64,000 nt of DNA from Anaerolineales bacterium (GTDB lineage: Bacteria; Chloroflexota; Anaerolineae; Anaerolineales; UBA11579), in NCBI GenBank assembly GCA_019637805.1, contig JAHBVB010000001.1, forward strand, positions 881,875 through 945,874, written 5' to 3'. A model generated the notes under the pieces. That model saw nothing but the letters and a program-made list of their open reading frames with translations. It was not told the origin of the DNA and did not search any database. Within the stretch, counting starts at the first letter, position 1, and each line of letters starts with the position of its first letter. Of this stretch, positions 17,693-26,223 are shown one piece after another. The position numbers were made by a program, and so were the translations under genes.

Positions 17693-19364
17693 TTGGGGCT
17701 CCCGGCTTGGCAGGTTTGGGTTCTGTGGTTTGTGCCAGGCGGCTGTAGAGGCTGCCGAACAAGATCACCAGCACCATGGCGCCCAGCCCGTAGCTGTAGG
17801 CGTCCCAATAGTGGCGGCCCAGGCCCACATCGCCGCGCAACCGTTCGTAAATTACCGCTCCGGACACGCCGCTGACCAGCCCGCGCAGGCTGGGTGGGCT
17901 GCTCTGCAGATAAGTGCGCAGCAGGGGTTGGGCCTGGGCGCTGGTGATGGCGTACAAACCGGCGGGGAGTTCTGTGCCCGCTTGTTCGATCCAAACGCGC
18001 ACGCTGTCCCCATCGCTGGCGATCACCAGGATCATGGCGAAGTCACGCAGATGCTGGATGGATTGCAGCGCAGGCGTTTGCCAGGGGTCGCTGCGCCCCG
18101 GGCCGCTGAGAATTACCCCGCGCGGGTCGCTGGTCAGGCTGCGTAAGGCAGCACTGCCGCCGGCAAGATAGCCTAGATTGACATAGCTGCCGGTGGAAAC
18201 CAGAGGTGTATTGCCCAGATGCTCTGCCAGCAGGCGTTCTGCCAGTGCTGCGCCGCTTTCCTGCGTAGAGAGCAGGACCAGCCGGGCCTGCTTATCCAGC
18301 AAGTGACCCAATACCGCTGAAACCGCCGGGGCCACTTCGCCGTATTGCGCCGGTTGCAGGTCAAAGGCCACCAGTACCGGCGCACCCGCCGGGAGCACAT
18401 CAATGCTATTGAAAATATTGCGTACTTCAGGGGCCAGTGTAGAGTCTGGCCGGCCAGCGGACTGCGACCCAGTCACCAGAGGGATAAGCACCGCGGTTAT
18501 AAGCAAAAGGCTGCCCAGCAGCCCCAACAGCCGGTTGCCTAAAGGACGCTCCACGGGGTTAGCGGTGCGCTGCTCTTCGCTTTGCAGCAGTTCCTGCAAG
18601 ACGGCGGCGTGTTGCCGCTGGCTGCCGGTGACCTGCAGGCGGGTGGAGTACTCGACCGATTTGCCGATCTGGCCCACCAGGTGGCTGGTGGGCAGCACAT
18701 CACTCAGCCCTGCCAACGGGCCTTCCTGCTGCGGCCCTTCGGGCAGCATGGCGGCTGAACGGGCATCCTCATGGGGAAAATCTTCGATCGGGCGTAGAGA
18801 TTCCAGCCAGCCCCGCTCCGTTAGCAGGTCATCGGGGTCCTCGGAAAAAGCCGGTGTGCTGGGGAAAACTGCCTCATCGCTTTCATCAATGAAGGCGGGC
18901 GTCGCCGGCAGTTCAAGGTTGTCCTCTGCCAGCTCAGCCTCTTGGTTATCGTCATATAACTGCCGCGCTTCAGGTTCGGCCAATTCCAGGGCTTCATCCA
19001 CTGGTTCAATCTCAAGCGGTTCTTCAGCTTCAAAAGGCAGCCAGGGTTCGGGAGGTTCTGCCAGTTCTTCGGCTAGGGGTTCCCCTTCACCCTCGCGTTC
19101 CAGGCGCAGCGGCAGCTGAGGCTGGGTGTCTTGCAGCGCGGGGGCCGGCGCTTCTTCTGACGGTCCCACGGTGGGTTCCTGCGACTCAGCTTTGGTTGCC
19201 CCCGGGCGGTAGCGCTGCCGGATCTCTTGCAGCCAGTCCGGCTCCTCAGCCGGGTCGGGCGCCGCGGCGGGCTCCGACTGGCCGGCTTGCTCTTCCTGCT
19301 GGCGGCGCAGGGCGCGCAGCCACTCCGGCAGGTTGTCTTCAGGGTCGTGGTGGCCGTGGCTCAT
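17682..19364 (-). CDS. membrane protein with long acidic disordered N-terminus
   Basis: This 560-residue protein begins with about 270 residues of acidic, Pro/Glu/Ala-rich, probably disordered sequence. A transmembrane helix (LLGLLGSLLLITAVLIPLV) is at about 280-300. An extracytoplasmic domain of about 215 residues follows, then a second helix near 517-537 and a basic C-terminus. The domain between helices (VLPAGAPVLVAFDLQPAQYG, LIVIASD-like core) has an alpha/beta look but no catalytic motif I recognise. It sits between two multi-TM genes of the same operon, suggesting a membrane complex with them. Confidence 0.6.
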   Translation of the reverse strand: MSHGHHDPEDNLPEWLRALRRQQEEQAGQSEPAAAPDPAEEPDWLQEIRQRYRPGATKAESQEPTVGPSEEAPAPALQDTQPQLPLRLEREGEGEPLAEELAEPPEPWLPFEAEEPLEIEPVDEALELAEPEARQLYDDNQEAELAEDNLELPATPAFIDESDEAVFPSTPAFSEDPDDLLTERGWLESLRPIEDFPHEDARSAAMLPEGPQQEGPLAGLSDVLPTSHLVGQIGKSVEYSTRLQVTGSQRQHAAVLQELLQSEEQRTANPVERPLGNRLLGLLGSLLLITAVLIPLVTGSQSAGRPDSTLAPEVRNIFNSIDVLPAGAPVLVAFDLQPAQYGEVAPAVSAVLGHLLDKQARLVLLSTQESGAALAERLLAEHLGNTPLVSTGSYVNLGYLAGGSAALRSLTSDPRGVILSGPGRSDPWQTPALQSIQHLRDFAMILVIASDGDSVRVWIEQAGTELPAGLYAITSAQAQPLLRTYLQSSPPSLRGLVSGVSGAVIYERLRGDVGLGRHYWDAYSYGLGAMVLVILFGSLYSRLAQTTEPKPAKPGAPSGA

Positions 19365-19370
19365 GCGCGC

Positions 19371-19991
19371 TTAACCACCGTAGGGCCGGTCGGCGCCGAT
19401 CAGCACCCGCAGGCCGGTGAGCATGCTGCCCAACGCCACGCCGATCAGCAGACCGCGCATGGCCCCGGTAGCCAGGAAGTTGTTGATGGTCGGCGCTACT
19501 CTTTGGGTCAAAAAGGGGATTTCTTGCCCAAAAAGTGGGCCGCTGCCCAATAGCAGAATAAATAGCGTGACCAAAAACGTATAGCCCAGCGGCGTATTGC
19601 GCCGTTGCACCAGGCGGGCGGCCGCCAATGTCAGACTGGCGGCCAAGCCGGCCATCAGGCTGGTTTCAATGGGCAGTTGAATGTGGCTAAATATCCACAT
19701 GGGGATTTCCGCCCGGCTGCCCTCCCATAGGGTAATGCCGAAGGTGGCCAGCATGGCAGCAAGCAGCACCGTGCTGTAGAAGCGTTGGTCGCCCTCTCGA
19801 ATTTTTTGCCAGTGCACCTGAAACAGGTTGGCCAAGCCGAGCAGCAGCGCCAAGGCCGCCAAAAGCACCGCCCAGTTCAGCACGCGGCTGTGCATTTCCT
19901 CCAGGCCTGGCATCAGCAGACTGACCAGGACAAAGCCGCCGCCCAGCACTGCCACGGCCGCGGCGATCGGCAGGCTAAACCGCCGGGTCAC
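19371..19991 (-). CDS. polytopic membrane protein (about 6 TM)
   Basis: This is a 206-residue integral membrane protein with six likely helices and one short basic loop (FQVHWQKIREGDQRF) at about 61-75. No enzyme motif is seen. It overlaps the DUF6754-like gene upstream by 4 bases and is followed 6 bases later by the 560-residue gene, so it is an internal member of the operon. Family unknown. Confidence 0.6.
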   Translation of the reverse strand: MTRRFSLPIAAAVAVLGGGFVLVSLLMPGLEEMHSRVLNWAVLLAALALLLGLANLFQVHWQKIREGDQRFYSTVLLAAMLATFGITLWEGSRAEIPMWIFSHIQLPIETSLMAGLAASLTLAAARLVQRRNTPLGYTFLVTLFILLLGSGPLFGQEIPFLTQRVAPTINNFLATGAMRGLLIGVALGSMLTGLRVLIGADRPYGG

Positions 19992-20731
19992 AGCAGGCTC
20001 TCCAGCAGGGGCAGCCCGGCGCTGATCAGAATGGCGATGATGATCACCCAGCGCAGCACATCTTGGGCTCGCAGGCTGGCCTGGTGGGCCGGCCCGGCTT
20101 GCGAGTAGGCGCCGGCCGCGTACAGCTCTTCGCCCAGCAGCGGCTCCTCCGCGCTGGCATAGAGCAGCGCCTGCCCGCTCAGGTCTGGGCTGCCGCCCAG
20201 CACGAAAGCGCCGCGCAGCTGGCTGGCGCTGCTGATCAGGCCGGCTTCCTGGCCGTGGTGGCCCACCAGCGCACTGGCGGACACGGAGCCGTCCAGGATC
20301 AATGCCAGGCTGCCGGCGGCGTAGGAGAACGGCGTCAGCCCGGTCACTCGGCCCAGGTGGGGATGGTACTGTTCCGGCAGTTTGAGCCGCCAGTAAGCGT
20401 GGCGCAGCGTATCCTGCGCCAGCAGCATCAGCGTGGCGTCACCGCCGGTGGCGATGGGCGGCTGATCGCTGTCTGCAGCGGTGTCCGCCATCTGGTTAAG
20501 CAGGGTCAGGCCGGCAAAGGCGGCCGCACTGTGCGGCCCCAACAGGCCGCCGTGACCCAGGCTGATCTGCAGTTGGGAGCCATCTTCCACGGAGAGCTGG
20601 ATGGTGCGGCGCAGTTCTTTAAAGGCGGGGATGGAACGAAAGGCGCGTTTGGGGTTGTCTCTTCCCACAAAGGAGAGCAGCAACAACAAGAATAAAGCCA
20701 GAGCCACCAAATGCTCAGCCGAGAAAGTCAT
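19988..20731 (-). CDS. DUF6754-like membrane-anchored protein
   Basis: This is a 247-residue protein with an N-terminal helix (LVALALFLLLLLSFV) and a C-terminal helix (VLRWVIIIAILISAGLPLL) flanking a globular part. The stretch RRTIQLSVEDGSQLQISLGHG and the Gly/Ala-rich core with SVSASALVGHHGQEAGLISS recall DUF6754 proteins; I make that link from memory with moderate certainty. The role is unknown. It overlaps its neighbours on both sides by 4 bases (upstream 20728-20731, downstream 19988-19991). Confidence 0.55.
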   Translation of the reverse strand: MTFSAEHLVALALFLLLLLSFVGRDNPKRAFRSIPAFKELRRTIQLSVEDGSQLQISLGHGGLLGPHSAAAFAGLTLLNQMADTAADSDQPPIATGGDATLMLLAQDTLRHAYWRLKLPEQYHPHLGRVTGLTPFSYAAGSLALILDGSVSASALVGHHGQEAGLISSASQLRGAFVLGGSPDLSGQALLYASAEEPLLGEELYAAGAYSQAGPAHQASLRAQDVLRWVIIIAILISAGLPLLESLL

Positions 20732-21105
20732 TCAGATTCGTCCTGCAGCCATTGAATAAAAGCGGCGGTCTGCTCGGGTTCTTCCAAAAGTTGCGCCAAG
20801 TCACCCAACGCCTGTTTGGAGAGCCAGGGGCTGGCCAGGGGTTGGGTGATGTAGAGCGCCTGCGCCGCCAACGGCGTCAGGGCACGCCCGGCCTGCAAAC
20901 AGGCGGCCGCCAGCCGCCCCAGGCCAAACGCCTTGAGACGTTGGGCCCATGCTTTGGACTGGTTGGGTGAGGGGTTGGCCGGAGGATGCAGCAAAGACAC
21001 ATGCGAATTGTATATGGGCGCATAGTCAGGGTCAAGCTGAAGCGCCTTCGCATCCCTCCAGCGGGCCAATTTGCCGTCTTTTGGATTAACATAACGGAGT
21101 TCAAT
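20728..21105 (-). CDS. small uncharacterised protein, first gene of the membrane operon
   Basis: The product is about 125 residues, soluble and helical, with IELRYVNPKDGKLARWRDAK near its N-terminus. No family is recognised. The start is unresolved. An ATT at 21105 has AAGGA 6 bases upstream and keeps the conserved-looking N-terminus; a TTG at 21069 is the first standard alternative. The frame stays open further upstream, but that stretch lies inside the opposite gene. With the ATT start the gene is head-to-head with the plus-strand PH-like gene with almost no spacer. Confidence 0.5.
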   Translation of the reverse strand: MELRYVNPKDGKLARWRDAKALQLDPDYAPIYNSHVSLLHPPANPSPNQSKAWAQRLKAFGLGRLAAACLQAGRALTPLAAQALYITQPLASPWLSKQALGDLAQLLEEPEQTAAFIQWLQDESE

Positions 21106-22033
21106 GGACGTTCCTTCGAGCGGAAACTGGGTCTTGTTCTCGCCGCCACGCCGCCGTGGTCTGTTGCTGCACGGCGCGGCGGCTTTGCTGGCCACCAGCA
21201 TTTTAGTGGTCTGCCTGAGCGCGGCGCTGGACCAGCCGCCTGGGCTGGGTGTCATCCTGCTGGTGGTGGTGGCCTTACTTTGCGCGCTGCCGTTGCCCAT
21301 TCTGTTCTATCGCCTCTATGGCTTGCTGCAGTCGGCCTATTGGTTGGGGCGTGACGGCCTGCGCCTCAGTTGGGGGCTGCGCCAACTGGATTTGCCCTAT
21401 GCGCATATCGTCGACGTGGCCCGGGCGGAGGAGCTGGAGAGTTCTCTGACGCCGCCCGGCTGGCCGTGGTCTGGCGTGCTGATGGGCCAATATAGCGATG
21501 CCGAGCTGGGCACGGTGGAGTTTATGGCCGCTGATCCCCAAAAGCTGGTATTGCTGGGCACCAAGGATGGCGTGGTGGTTATCTCGCCTGAGGATCCCGC
21601 CGCCTTCGTGGCCACCTACAAGCGCCAGTCCGAACGCGGCAGCCTGCGCCCGCTGGCGGCGTATTCGGTGATGCCTTCTTTTGTGCTGGCAGAGGCTTGG
21701 GCGCAGCGCTTGCCGCGTGGTCTGCTGGTGTCCGGTGCAGTTGCTGCGGTGGTGGTGCTGATCTTGGTGGGTGCCCTGGCTCCCATGGTGGTGGGCGCCT
21801 CTTTGGGCTTCACACCAGACGGCCAGGCCTTACCAATGGTCAACCGCATGCAGCTTTTCCTGCTGCCCATGCTCAATTTGTTCTTTTACATCGGCAATCT
21901 GGTGCTGGGGTTGCTGTTTTACCGCGAAAAGCAGGGCAGTGTGCTGGCGCCCGTGTTGTGGGGCGCCAGCCTGGTCACCAGCCTGCTTTTCTTCGTGGCG
22001 GTGCTGTTTAGCCTGGTTACCCACGTGACGTAG
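21104..22033 (+). CDS. membrane protein with bacterial PH-like domain
   Basis: This is a 309-residue protein with two N-terminal transmembrane helices (about 22-45 and 50-70) and a beta-rich segment at about 75-175. The latter begins YWLGRDGLRLSWGLRQLDLPYAH split by a turn and ends VVVISPEDPAAFV, the pattern of bPH_5-type domains. Three to four helices follow. PH-like membrane proteins are usually of unknown role. GGAG lies 4 bases before the ATG. It diverges from the glmL operon and its stop is 47 bases before the DUF92 gene. Confidence 0.65.
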   Translation: MDVPSSGNWVLFSPPRRRGLLLHGAAALLATSILVVCLSAALDQPPGLGVILLVVVALLCALPLPILFYRLYGLLQSAYWLGRDGLRLSWGLRQLDLPYAHIVDVARAEELESSLTPPGWPWSGVLMGQYSDAELGTVEFMAADPQKLVLLGTKDGVVVISPEDPAAFVATYKRQSERGSLRPLAAYSVMPSFVLAEAWAQRLPRGLLVSGAVAAVVVLILVGALAPMVVGASLGFTPDGQALPMVNRMQLFLLPMLNLFFYIGNLVLGLLFYREKQGSVLAPVLWGASLVTSLLFFVAVLFSLVTHVT

Positions 22034-22037
22034 GCAG

Positions 22038-22067
22038 TTATCCACAGGATGGCGACACTTATCCACA
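22038..22067 (+). promoter_or_regulatory. two perfect DnaA boxes
   Basis: TTATCCACA occurs at 22038-22046 and 22059-22067 in the same orientation, 21 bp apart start to start (two helical turns). Both fall in the 46-base gap between the PH-like gene and the DUF92 gene. The second overlaps the AGGAG used by the DUF92 gene. Confidence 0.7.
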
Positions 22068-22079
22068 GGAGCAGTACGA

Positions 22080-22910
22080 ATGTTGGACGTGCAATTCGGT
22101 TTTGACACCACCCAGATCCTGATTGGCAGCGGTTTGGCGGCAATCATTGCCCTGGCAGGCTGGCGATTGGGTGCGCTCAACCTCAGCGGGGCCGTGGCTG
22201 CCACGGCGCTGGGCGGGCTGACCTATGGATTGGGCGGGCTGCCGGCCGCCATGCTGCTTGTGGCCTTTTTTGCTTCATCCAGCGGCCTATCACGCGCTTT
22301 TAACCGCCATAAAAAGGCGGTGTCGGAGGACTTTTCCAAGACGGGTCAGCGAGATTGGGTGCAGGTACTGGCCAATGGCGGAGCGGCCTTGCTGGCGTTG
22401 CTGGCCGGGGCTATGGGCTGGCTGAGCCAGCCGGTTGCCTGGCTGGCCTTTGCCGCTGCCCTGGCCACAGCCAATGCCGACACCTGGGCCACCGAACTGG
22501 GCGTGCTCAGCCGCACCCCGCCGCGTCTGGTGACGACTGGTGCGCCGGCGCCCACCGGAGCCTCCGGGGCGGTCAGCGCGTTGGGCACCCTGGTAGGCCT
22601 GGCGGCGGGGCTGCTGATCGGCGTGTTGGCTGGCTGGCTGCTGGGCCGGGATTTGACGCTGGTGGTTTTGGTGGTGGGTTTCTCTGGCCTGCTGGGCAGC
22701 TTGATCGATTCCTATTTGGGCGCCACCGTGCAAGCGGGCTACTATTGCCCCAAATGCAAGAAAGAGACCGAACGCCACCCGCAACACACTTGCGGCGCCA
22801 CGACGCAGCTGCGCCGGGGCTTGCCCTGGTTTTCCAATGACTGGGTCAACCTCCTCAGCACCTTTTGCGGAGCCTTCTTGGCGTCCGGCGCAGCCACGTT
22901 ATGGCTGTGA
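22080..22910 (+). CDS. DUF92/TMEM19 family membrane protein
   Basis: This is a 276-residue polytopic membrane protein of the DUF92 family, related to TMEM19 and to plant VTE6 phytyl-phosphate kinase, so a prenyl-phosphate kinase-like role is possible. Signatures are NADTWATELGVLS (about 136-148), the Gly-rich VSALGTLVGLAAG, and GSLIDSYLGATVQ. A short zinc-binding-type loop YYCPKCKKETERHPQHTCG follows, a common variation in the family. Length is typical. The start is preceded by AGGAG within the second DnaA box. Confidence 0.82.
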   Translation: MLDVQFGFDTTQILIGSGLAAIIALAGWRLGALNLSGAVAATALGGLTYGLGGLPAAMLLVAFFASSSGLSRAFNRHKKAVSEDFSKTGQRDWVQVLANGGAALLALLAGAMGWLSQPVAWLAFAAALATANADTWATELGVLSRTPPRLVTTGAPAPTGASGAVSALGTLVGLAAGLLIGVLAGWLLGRDLTLVVLVVGFSGLLGSLIDSYLGATVQAGYYCPKCKKETERHPQHTCGATTQLRRGLPWFSNDWVNLLSTFCGAFLASGAATLWL

Positions 22911-22945
22911 GATAATCCCAGGCCGAGGCGAATTTGAGCGATACA

Positions 22946-24112
22946 ATGCGCGTCCCCATGTCCAGTCCCAGTATTGGCCCGGCAGAGCAACAAGCTGTAG
23001 CCGAGGTGCTGGCGACGCCCGTGCTGAGCATGGGCGAGCAAACCACCGCCTTTGAAGAGGCGGTGCGCCATTTTTCAGGCGCCAAACACGCCATTTCGGT
23101 CAATTCCGGCACGGCCGGCCTGCACCTGTGCGTGCGCGCCGCCGGCATCGGCCCCGGCGACCTGGTGCTGACCACGCCGTTCTCCTTTGTCTCTTCCAGC
23201 AATGTCATGCTTTTTGAGCAAGCTGTGCCGGTGTTTGTGGATGTGGACCCGCTCACCGGCAACCTGGATCCTCAAGCTCTGGCGCAGGCCGCCGCCGACT
23301 TGACCGCTGGCGGCGCTGCGGCGCAGCGCTGGCTGCCGCGGCGCGGCGTGCGGGGCGGACAGCTCAAAGCCATTTTGGCCGTGGACATTTTTGGCCAGCC
23401 GGCGGACTTCACTTCCATTCGGCAGACCGCCGACCAATACGGCCTGCCGCTCATCGAGGATTCCTGCGAGGCGCTGGGCGCAGAGTACCGCGGCCAGTTG
23501 GCTGGGCGCCTGGGTGACATGGGCGTGTATGCCTTTTACCCCAACAAGCAAATCACCACTGGCGAAGGCGGCGTGATCATTACCGATGATGACCGGGCCG
23601 CTGATTTCATGCGGGCGCTGCGCAACCAGGGCCGCGCCCCCGGCGACACTTGGCTGCAGCACACCCATCTGGGCTACAACTACCGCATCACCGAACTGAG
23701 TGCCGCGCTGGGCCGCGTGCAAATGGGCCGCCTGGAAGAGCTGCTGCGCATGCGTGAGCAGGTGGCCGCCTGGTACCAGACGCGCCTGCAGCACCAACCG
23801 GGCGTCGAGCTGCAGTACGTCGCCCCGGACACGACCCGTATGAGTTGGTTTGTGTACGCTGTGCGTGTCGCCCCCGGTGTGGACCGTGACCAGCTGGTGC
23901 AGCATTTGCTGGCTGCCCGCATCCCCAGCCGCCCGTACTTTGCGCCGATCCACCTGCAGCCCTTCATGATCGAGCGTTTTGGCTATCAGGCCGGCGATTT
24001 CCCCATCACCGAAGACCTCGGCAACCGCGGCCTGGCCATTCCCTTCTCCGGCGTCATGACCGAAGAGGAAGTGGATATTGTTTGCCAGGAACTGGCCCGC
24101 GCCCTGGCCTGA
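22946..24112 (+). CDS. DegT/DnrJ/EryC1-family PLP aminotransferase
   Basis: This is a 388-residue sugar-aminotransferase-type enzyme. The N-terminal VPMSSPSIGPAEQQAV, NSGTAGLHLCVRA (PLP phosphate contact), IEDSCEALGAEYRG and FYPNKQITTGEGG with the Schiff-base Lys are all present. LGYNYRITELSAALG follows, then the C-terminal SRPYFAPIHLQPF. Family members transfer an amino group to keto-sugars for surface glycans. ATG 22946 is preferred to the TTG four codons earlier because it aligns with the usual start. A terminator follows. No nucleotide-sugar genes lie next to it, so the substrate is open. Confidence 0.88.
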   Translation: MRVPMSSPSIGPAEQQAVAEVLATPVLSMGEQTTAFEEAVRHFSGAKHAISVNSGTAGLHLCVRAAGIGPGDLVLTTPFSFVSSSNVMLFEQAVPVFVDVDPLTGNLDPQALAQAAADLTAGGAAAQRWLPRRGVRGGQLKAILAVDIFGQPADFTSIRQTADQYGLPLIEDSCEALGAEYRGQLAGRLGDMGVYAFYPNKQITTGEGGVIITDDDRAADFMRALRNQGRAPGDTWLQHTHLGYNYRITELSAALGRVQMGRLEELLRMREQVAAWYQTRLQHQPGVELQYVAPDTTRMSWFVYAVRVAPGVDRDQLVQHLLAARIPSRPYFAPIHLQPFMIERFGYQAGDFPITEDLGNRGLAIPFSGVMTEEEVDIVCQELARALA

Positions 24113-24126
24113 CCGGCGACCTCATC

Positions 24127-24160
24127 AAAAAAGGCGGCCTATTAGGCCGCCTTTTTATTT
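24127..24160. terminator. intrinsic terminator between convergent genes
   Basis: The stem AAAAAGGCGGCCT/AGGCCGCCTTTTT with a short ATT loop has A- and T-runs on both flanks. It can stop both the aminotransferase and the convergent envelope-protein transcript. Confidence 0.9.
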
Positions 24161-24175
24161 TGTGGGGATGCGCCG

Positions 24176-24838
24176 CTAGGGCAGTTTGCTGAAGTTGATC
24201 ATGATCAGGTTCTCTTCGCAGCTGGCCGCTGTGCTGAAGCTGTGCGCGGCGGAGATGGGCTGGCCCTCGGCGTTCAGCAGGGTGGCCTGCAGGGTGTTTT
24301 CCGAAGCGATCGGCTGGCTGCCTAGCTGCACTTCGTAGTATTGCCCAAAGCCGTATTGGGTGGCAGCGCCGGTCAGGCCGATTTTGTCGATAGGCTCGCC
24401 GTTGAGGCTGCCGGTAATGTGCACTTGCAGACCAGCCACCGGGCCGTTGTCGAATACCTGGCCGGTGACAGCCATGAAGTTGCATCCCAGTTCTGGATAG
24501 AAGATGGTGGAGTTCATGCGGCTGGGATTGTCGCCCGCCTGCAGAACGTAGCTGATCACTGGCTGGGGAGTCGCCGTAGCCGTGGGTTCCGGGGTACTGG
24601 TGGGCTCATCCGGCGGCGTGGTCGGCTGTGCCGGGGGCTGGGTGGGCAGCGCAGTAGGCGCCACGACCACGGGAGGGAGCGGGTTCAGATCACTGAACGG
24701 GTTTAGGAAAATTGCCGCATAAAAGCCAATCAGGGCCAGTGCGCCCAGGGTTAGGAATAACGTGGCGCAGTTAAGCAGCGCGACGCCCAAGCGGAAGGGC
24801 GTCTTTTCGGGGGTCTCTTTGAAATCAAACTCGTCCAT
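24176..24838 (-). CDS. membrane-anchored protein with Pro/Thr linker and beta domain
   Basis: This is a 220-residue envelope protein: a cytoplasmic N-terminus, one transmembrane helix at about 22-47, a Pro/Thr-rich linker at about 53-95, and a C-terminal domain with two Cys (about 118 and 207). The domain segment VTGQVFDNGPVAGLQVHITG has the look of carboxypeptidase-regulatory-like/Ig folds. Such domains usually bind partners rather than catalyse. It may be in one unit with the PPIase gene upstream (38-base gap). Function unknown. Confidence 0.65.
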   Translation of the reverse strand: MDEFDFKETPEKTPFRLGVALLNCATLFLTLGALALIGFYAAIFLNPFSDLNPLPPVVVAPTALPTQPPAQPTTPPDEPTSTPEPTATATPQPVISYVLQAGDNPSRMNSTIFYPELGCNFMAVTGQVFDNGPVAGLQVHITGSLNGEPIDKIGLTGAATQYGFGQYYEVQLGSQPIASENTLQATLLNAEGQPISAAHSFSTAASCEENLIMINFSKLP

Positions 24839-24876
24839 GTTTGCTCCGTTCCCCCAATTCTAGACTGAAGGCCGAA

Positions 24877-25761
24877 TCAGGGTAGCAAAATCTCCACACG
24901 GGTCTGGCCGCGCTGGCTGGCCAGCCAGTCCTGCAGGGCCAGGCTTTGCAGCGCCTGGCGGGCCCGTGGCGTCAGCGGGCGGTTGGCCTGGCGGTCCAGC
25001 ACCTCGATCAGGTGGAACCCCAGCGGGCTCTCCACCACCAGGCTGACTTGGCCGGGCTGCAGGCCAAAGGCGGCCTCCTCCACAGCAGGCTGCAGCAGGT
25101 AACCCCGCGGGAACCAGCCCAGGTAGCCCAGCCCCAGGCCATCGTTATTGTTAACGATCTGCTGGAAGCTGGTGCCGCCGCTGAGCTGCGACAGCAGGCG
25201 GTCGGCCGAGAACTGGTCGGCCAGCAGCACCTGGCGAGCCAACACCTGTTCCGCGCTGTGTGGCACGGCGTTGGTGATCTGCTCGCGCATCCAACCCGCT
25301 TCGATCTCCAGCGCCAGTTCCTGGCGGAAGAGGTCAGCGGTGTAGCCTTGCTCGGCCAGCCAGGCCTCAAAGGCATCAGGGCCGCCTGCGGCTTCCACTG
25401 CCGCATCCAAGCGTTGCTGCAGCGTGGCTTCCTCCAGCACATAGCCCTGGGCGCGGGCGCCTTGGGCCAATAGCATGCGGCTGATCAGGTCATCCAGTAC
25501 AGCCTGTGGTACATCCCCTTTTGCCAGAAGTGTGCCAAAGTCGGCTTGGGCGGCCTGATACTGAGCCAGGTGCAGGTTGTAGCTGTCGCTGGAAATAGCC
25601 TCGTCATTAACCCGCGCTACCGGCGCGGATACGGTGGGCGTGAGGGTGGCTTGTTCTGGGGCGGGCAGGCTGGCTTCAGCTGCCGGACCGGCTGCCGGAG
25701 AGCCACAGGCCGCCAGGAACACGGCGGAGCAGAGCAGAAGAGTGAGGGAAGGAGAAAACAT
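24877..25761 (-). CDS. parvulin/SurA-like peptidyl-prolyl isomerase lipoprotein
   Basis: The 294-residue product starts with a lipoprotein signal ending LAAC (about residue 18) and continues with a SurA-N-like helical chaperone region (VARVNDEAISSDSYNLHL...). The C-terminal parvulin core reads FSADRLLSQLSGGTSFQQIV ... GLGYLGWFPRG ... GQVSLVVESPLGFHLIEVLDR. It would help fold exported proteins outside the membrane. I chose ATG 25761 because it begins the signal peptide; longer in-frame starts would add unrelated sequence. The ribosome-binding site is weak. Confidence 0.82.
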   Translation of the reverse strand: MFSPSLTLLLCSAVFLAACGSPAAGPAAEASLPAPEQATLTPTVSAPVARVNDEAISSDSYNLHLAQYQAAQADFGTLLAKGDVPQAVLDDLISRMLLAQGARAQGYVLEEATLQQRLDAAVEAAGGPDAFEAWLAEQGYTADLFRQELALEIEAGWMREQITNAVPHSAEQVLARQVLLADQFSADRLLSQLSGGTSFQQIVNNNDGLGLGYLGWFPRGYLLQPAVEEAAFGLQPGQVSLVVESPLGFHLIEVLDRQANRPLTPRARQALQSLALQDWLASQRGQTRVEILLP

Positions 25762-25864
25762 ATATTGATGAATTTCTGGCGGGTGTTTAATCAAATTTGA
25801 CAGCATTTTTCTGCTGCCAGCGGGGATTATACAGGAAGCCTTTGCGCTTTGGGTAATGGGCTGC

Positions 25865-25892
25865 TTGACACCACTTATCTTTTGCGGATAAT
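25865..25892 (+). promoter_or_regulatory. promoter of the pheST T-box transcript
   Basis: A perfect TTGACA (25865-25870) and GATAAT (25887-25892) are 16 bases apart, placing the start near 25899, just before the T-box stem I sequence. Confidence 0.8.
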
Positions 25893-25897
25893 TGCAG

Positions 25898-26190
25898 ATA
25901 CAGGCTAAGACAGAGGAAAGTACGCCGCTGAAAGCTGCCAGGGAGGCGGGGGCCGGAAGTCCGGACTGCAACCCCCGCTCTGTGGAAAGCCGCTGAAGTT
26001 CCCTCTCGAGCCGCCCGGGTCAATTACTGCACACGCAGTTTAGTAGCCCCGGCCGTATGTCCGCCGTTACCCGGACTGCCAAATCGCCGCAAGGCTGTTG
26101 GCCAGAGAGGTCGCCAATATGGCGCTCAAGTTGGGTGGTACCGCGGGAGCTGCGCTCTCGTCCCGAGTTTGGGACGGGAGTTTTTGTTTT
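25898..26190 (+). promoter_or_regulatory. T-box leader riboswitch (Phe) with terminator
   Basis: This leader senses uncharged tRNA and controls pheST. The T-box core TTGGGTGGTACCGCGGGA lies at 26131-26148. The terminator is a 10-bp stem (26155-26164 with 26171-26180) followed by TTTTTGTTTT. Upstream, AGAGGAAAGTA and GGGAGGC elements fit stem I, and a TTC at 25999-26001 is the best candidate Phe specifier codon. Uncharged tRNA-Phe would pair with TTC and with the GGTA bulge of the T-box to form the antiterminator. The specifier position is inferred without folding software. Confidence 0.9.
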
Positions 26191-26223
26191 AATCAGCCGT
26201 TCACGTATCGACAGGAGAGAAGG

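Noticed and set aside
22038-22067. Chromosomal origin of replication
   Set aside because: Only two DnaA boxes, no AT-rich unwinding element and no origin genes nearby.
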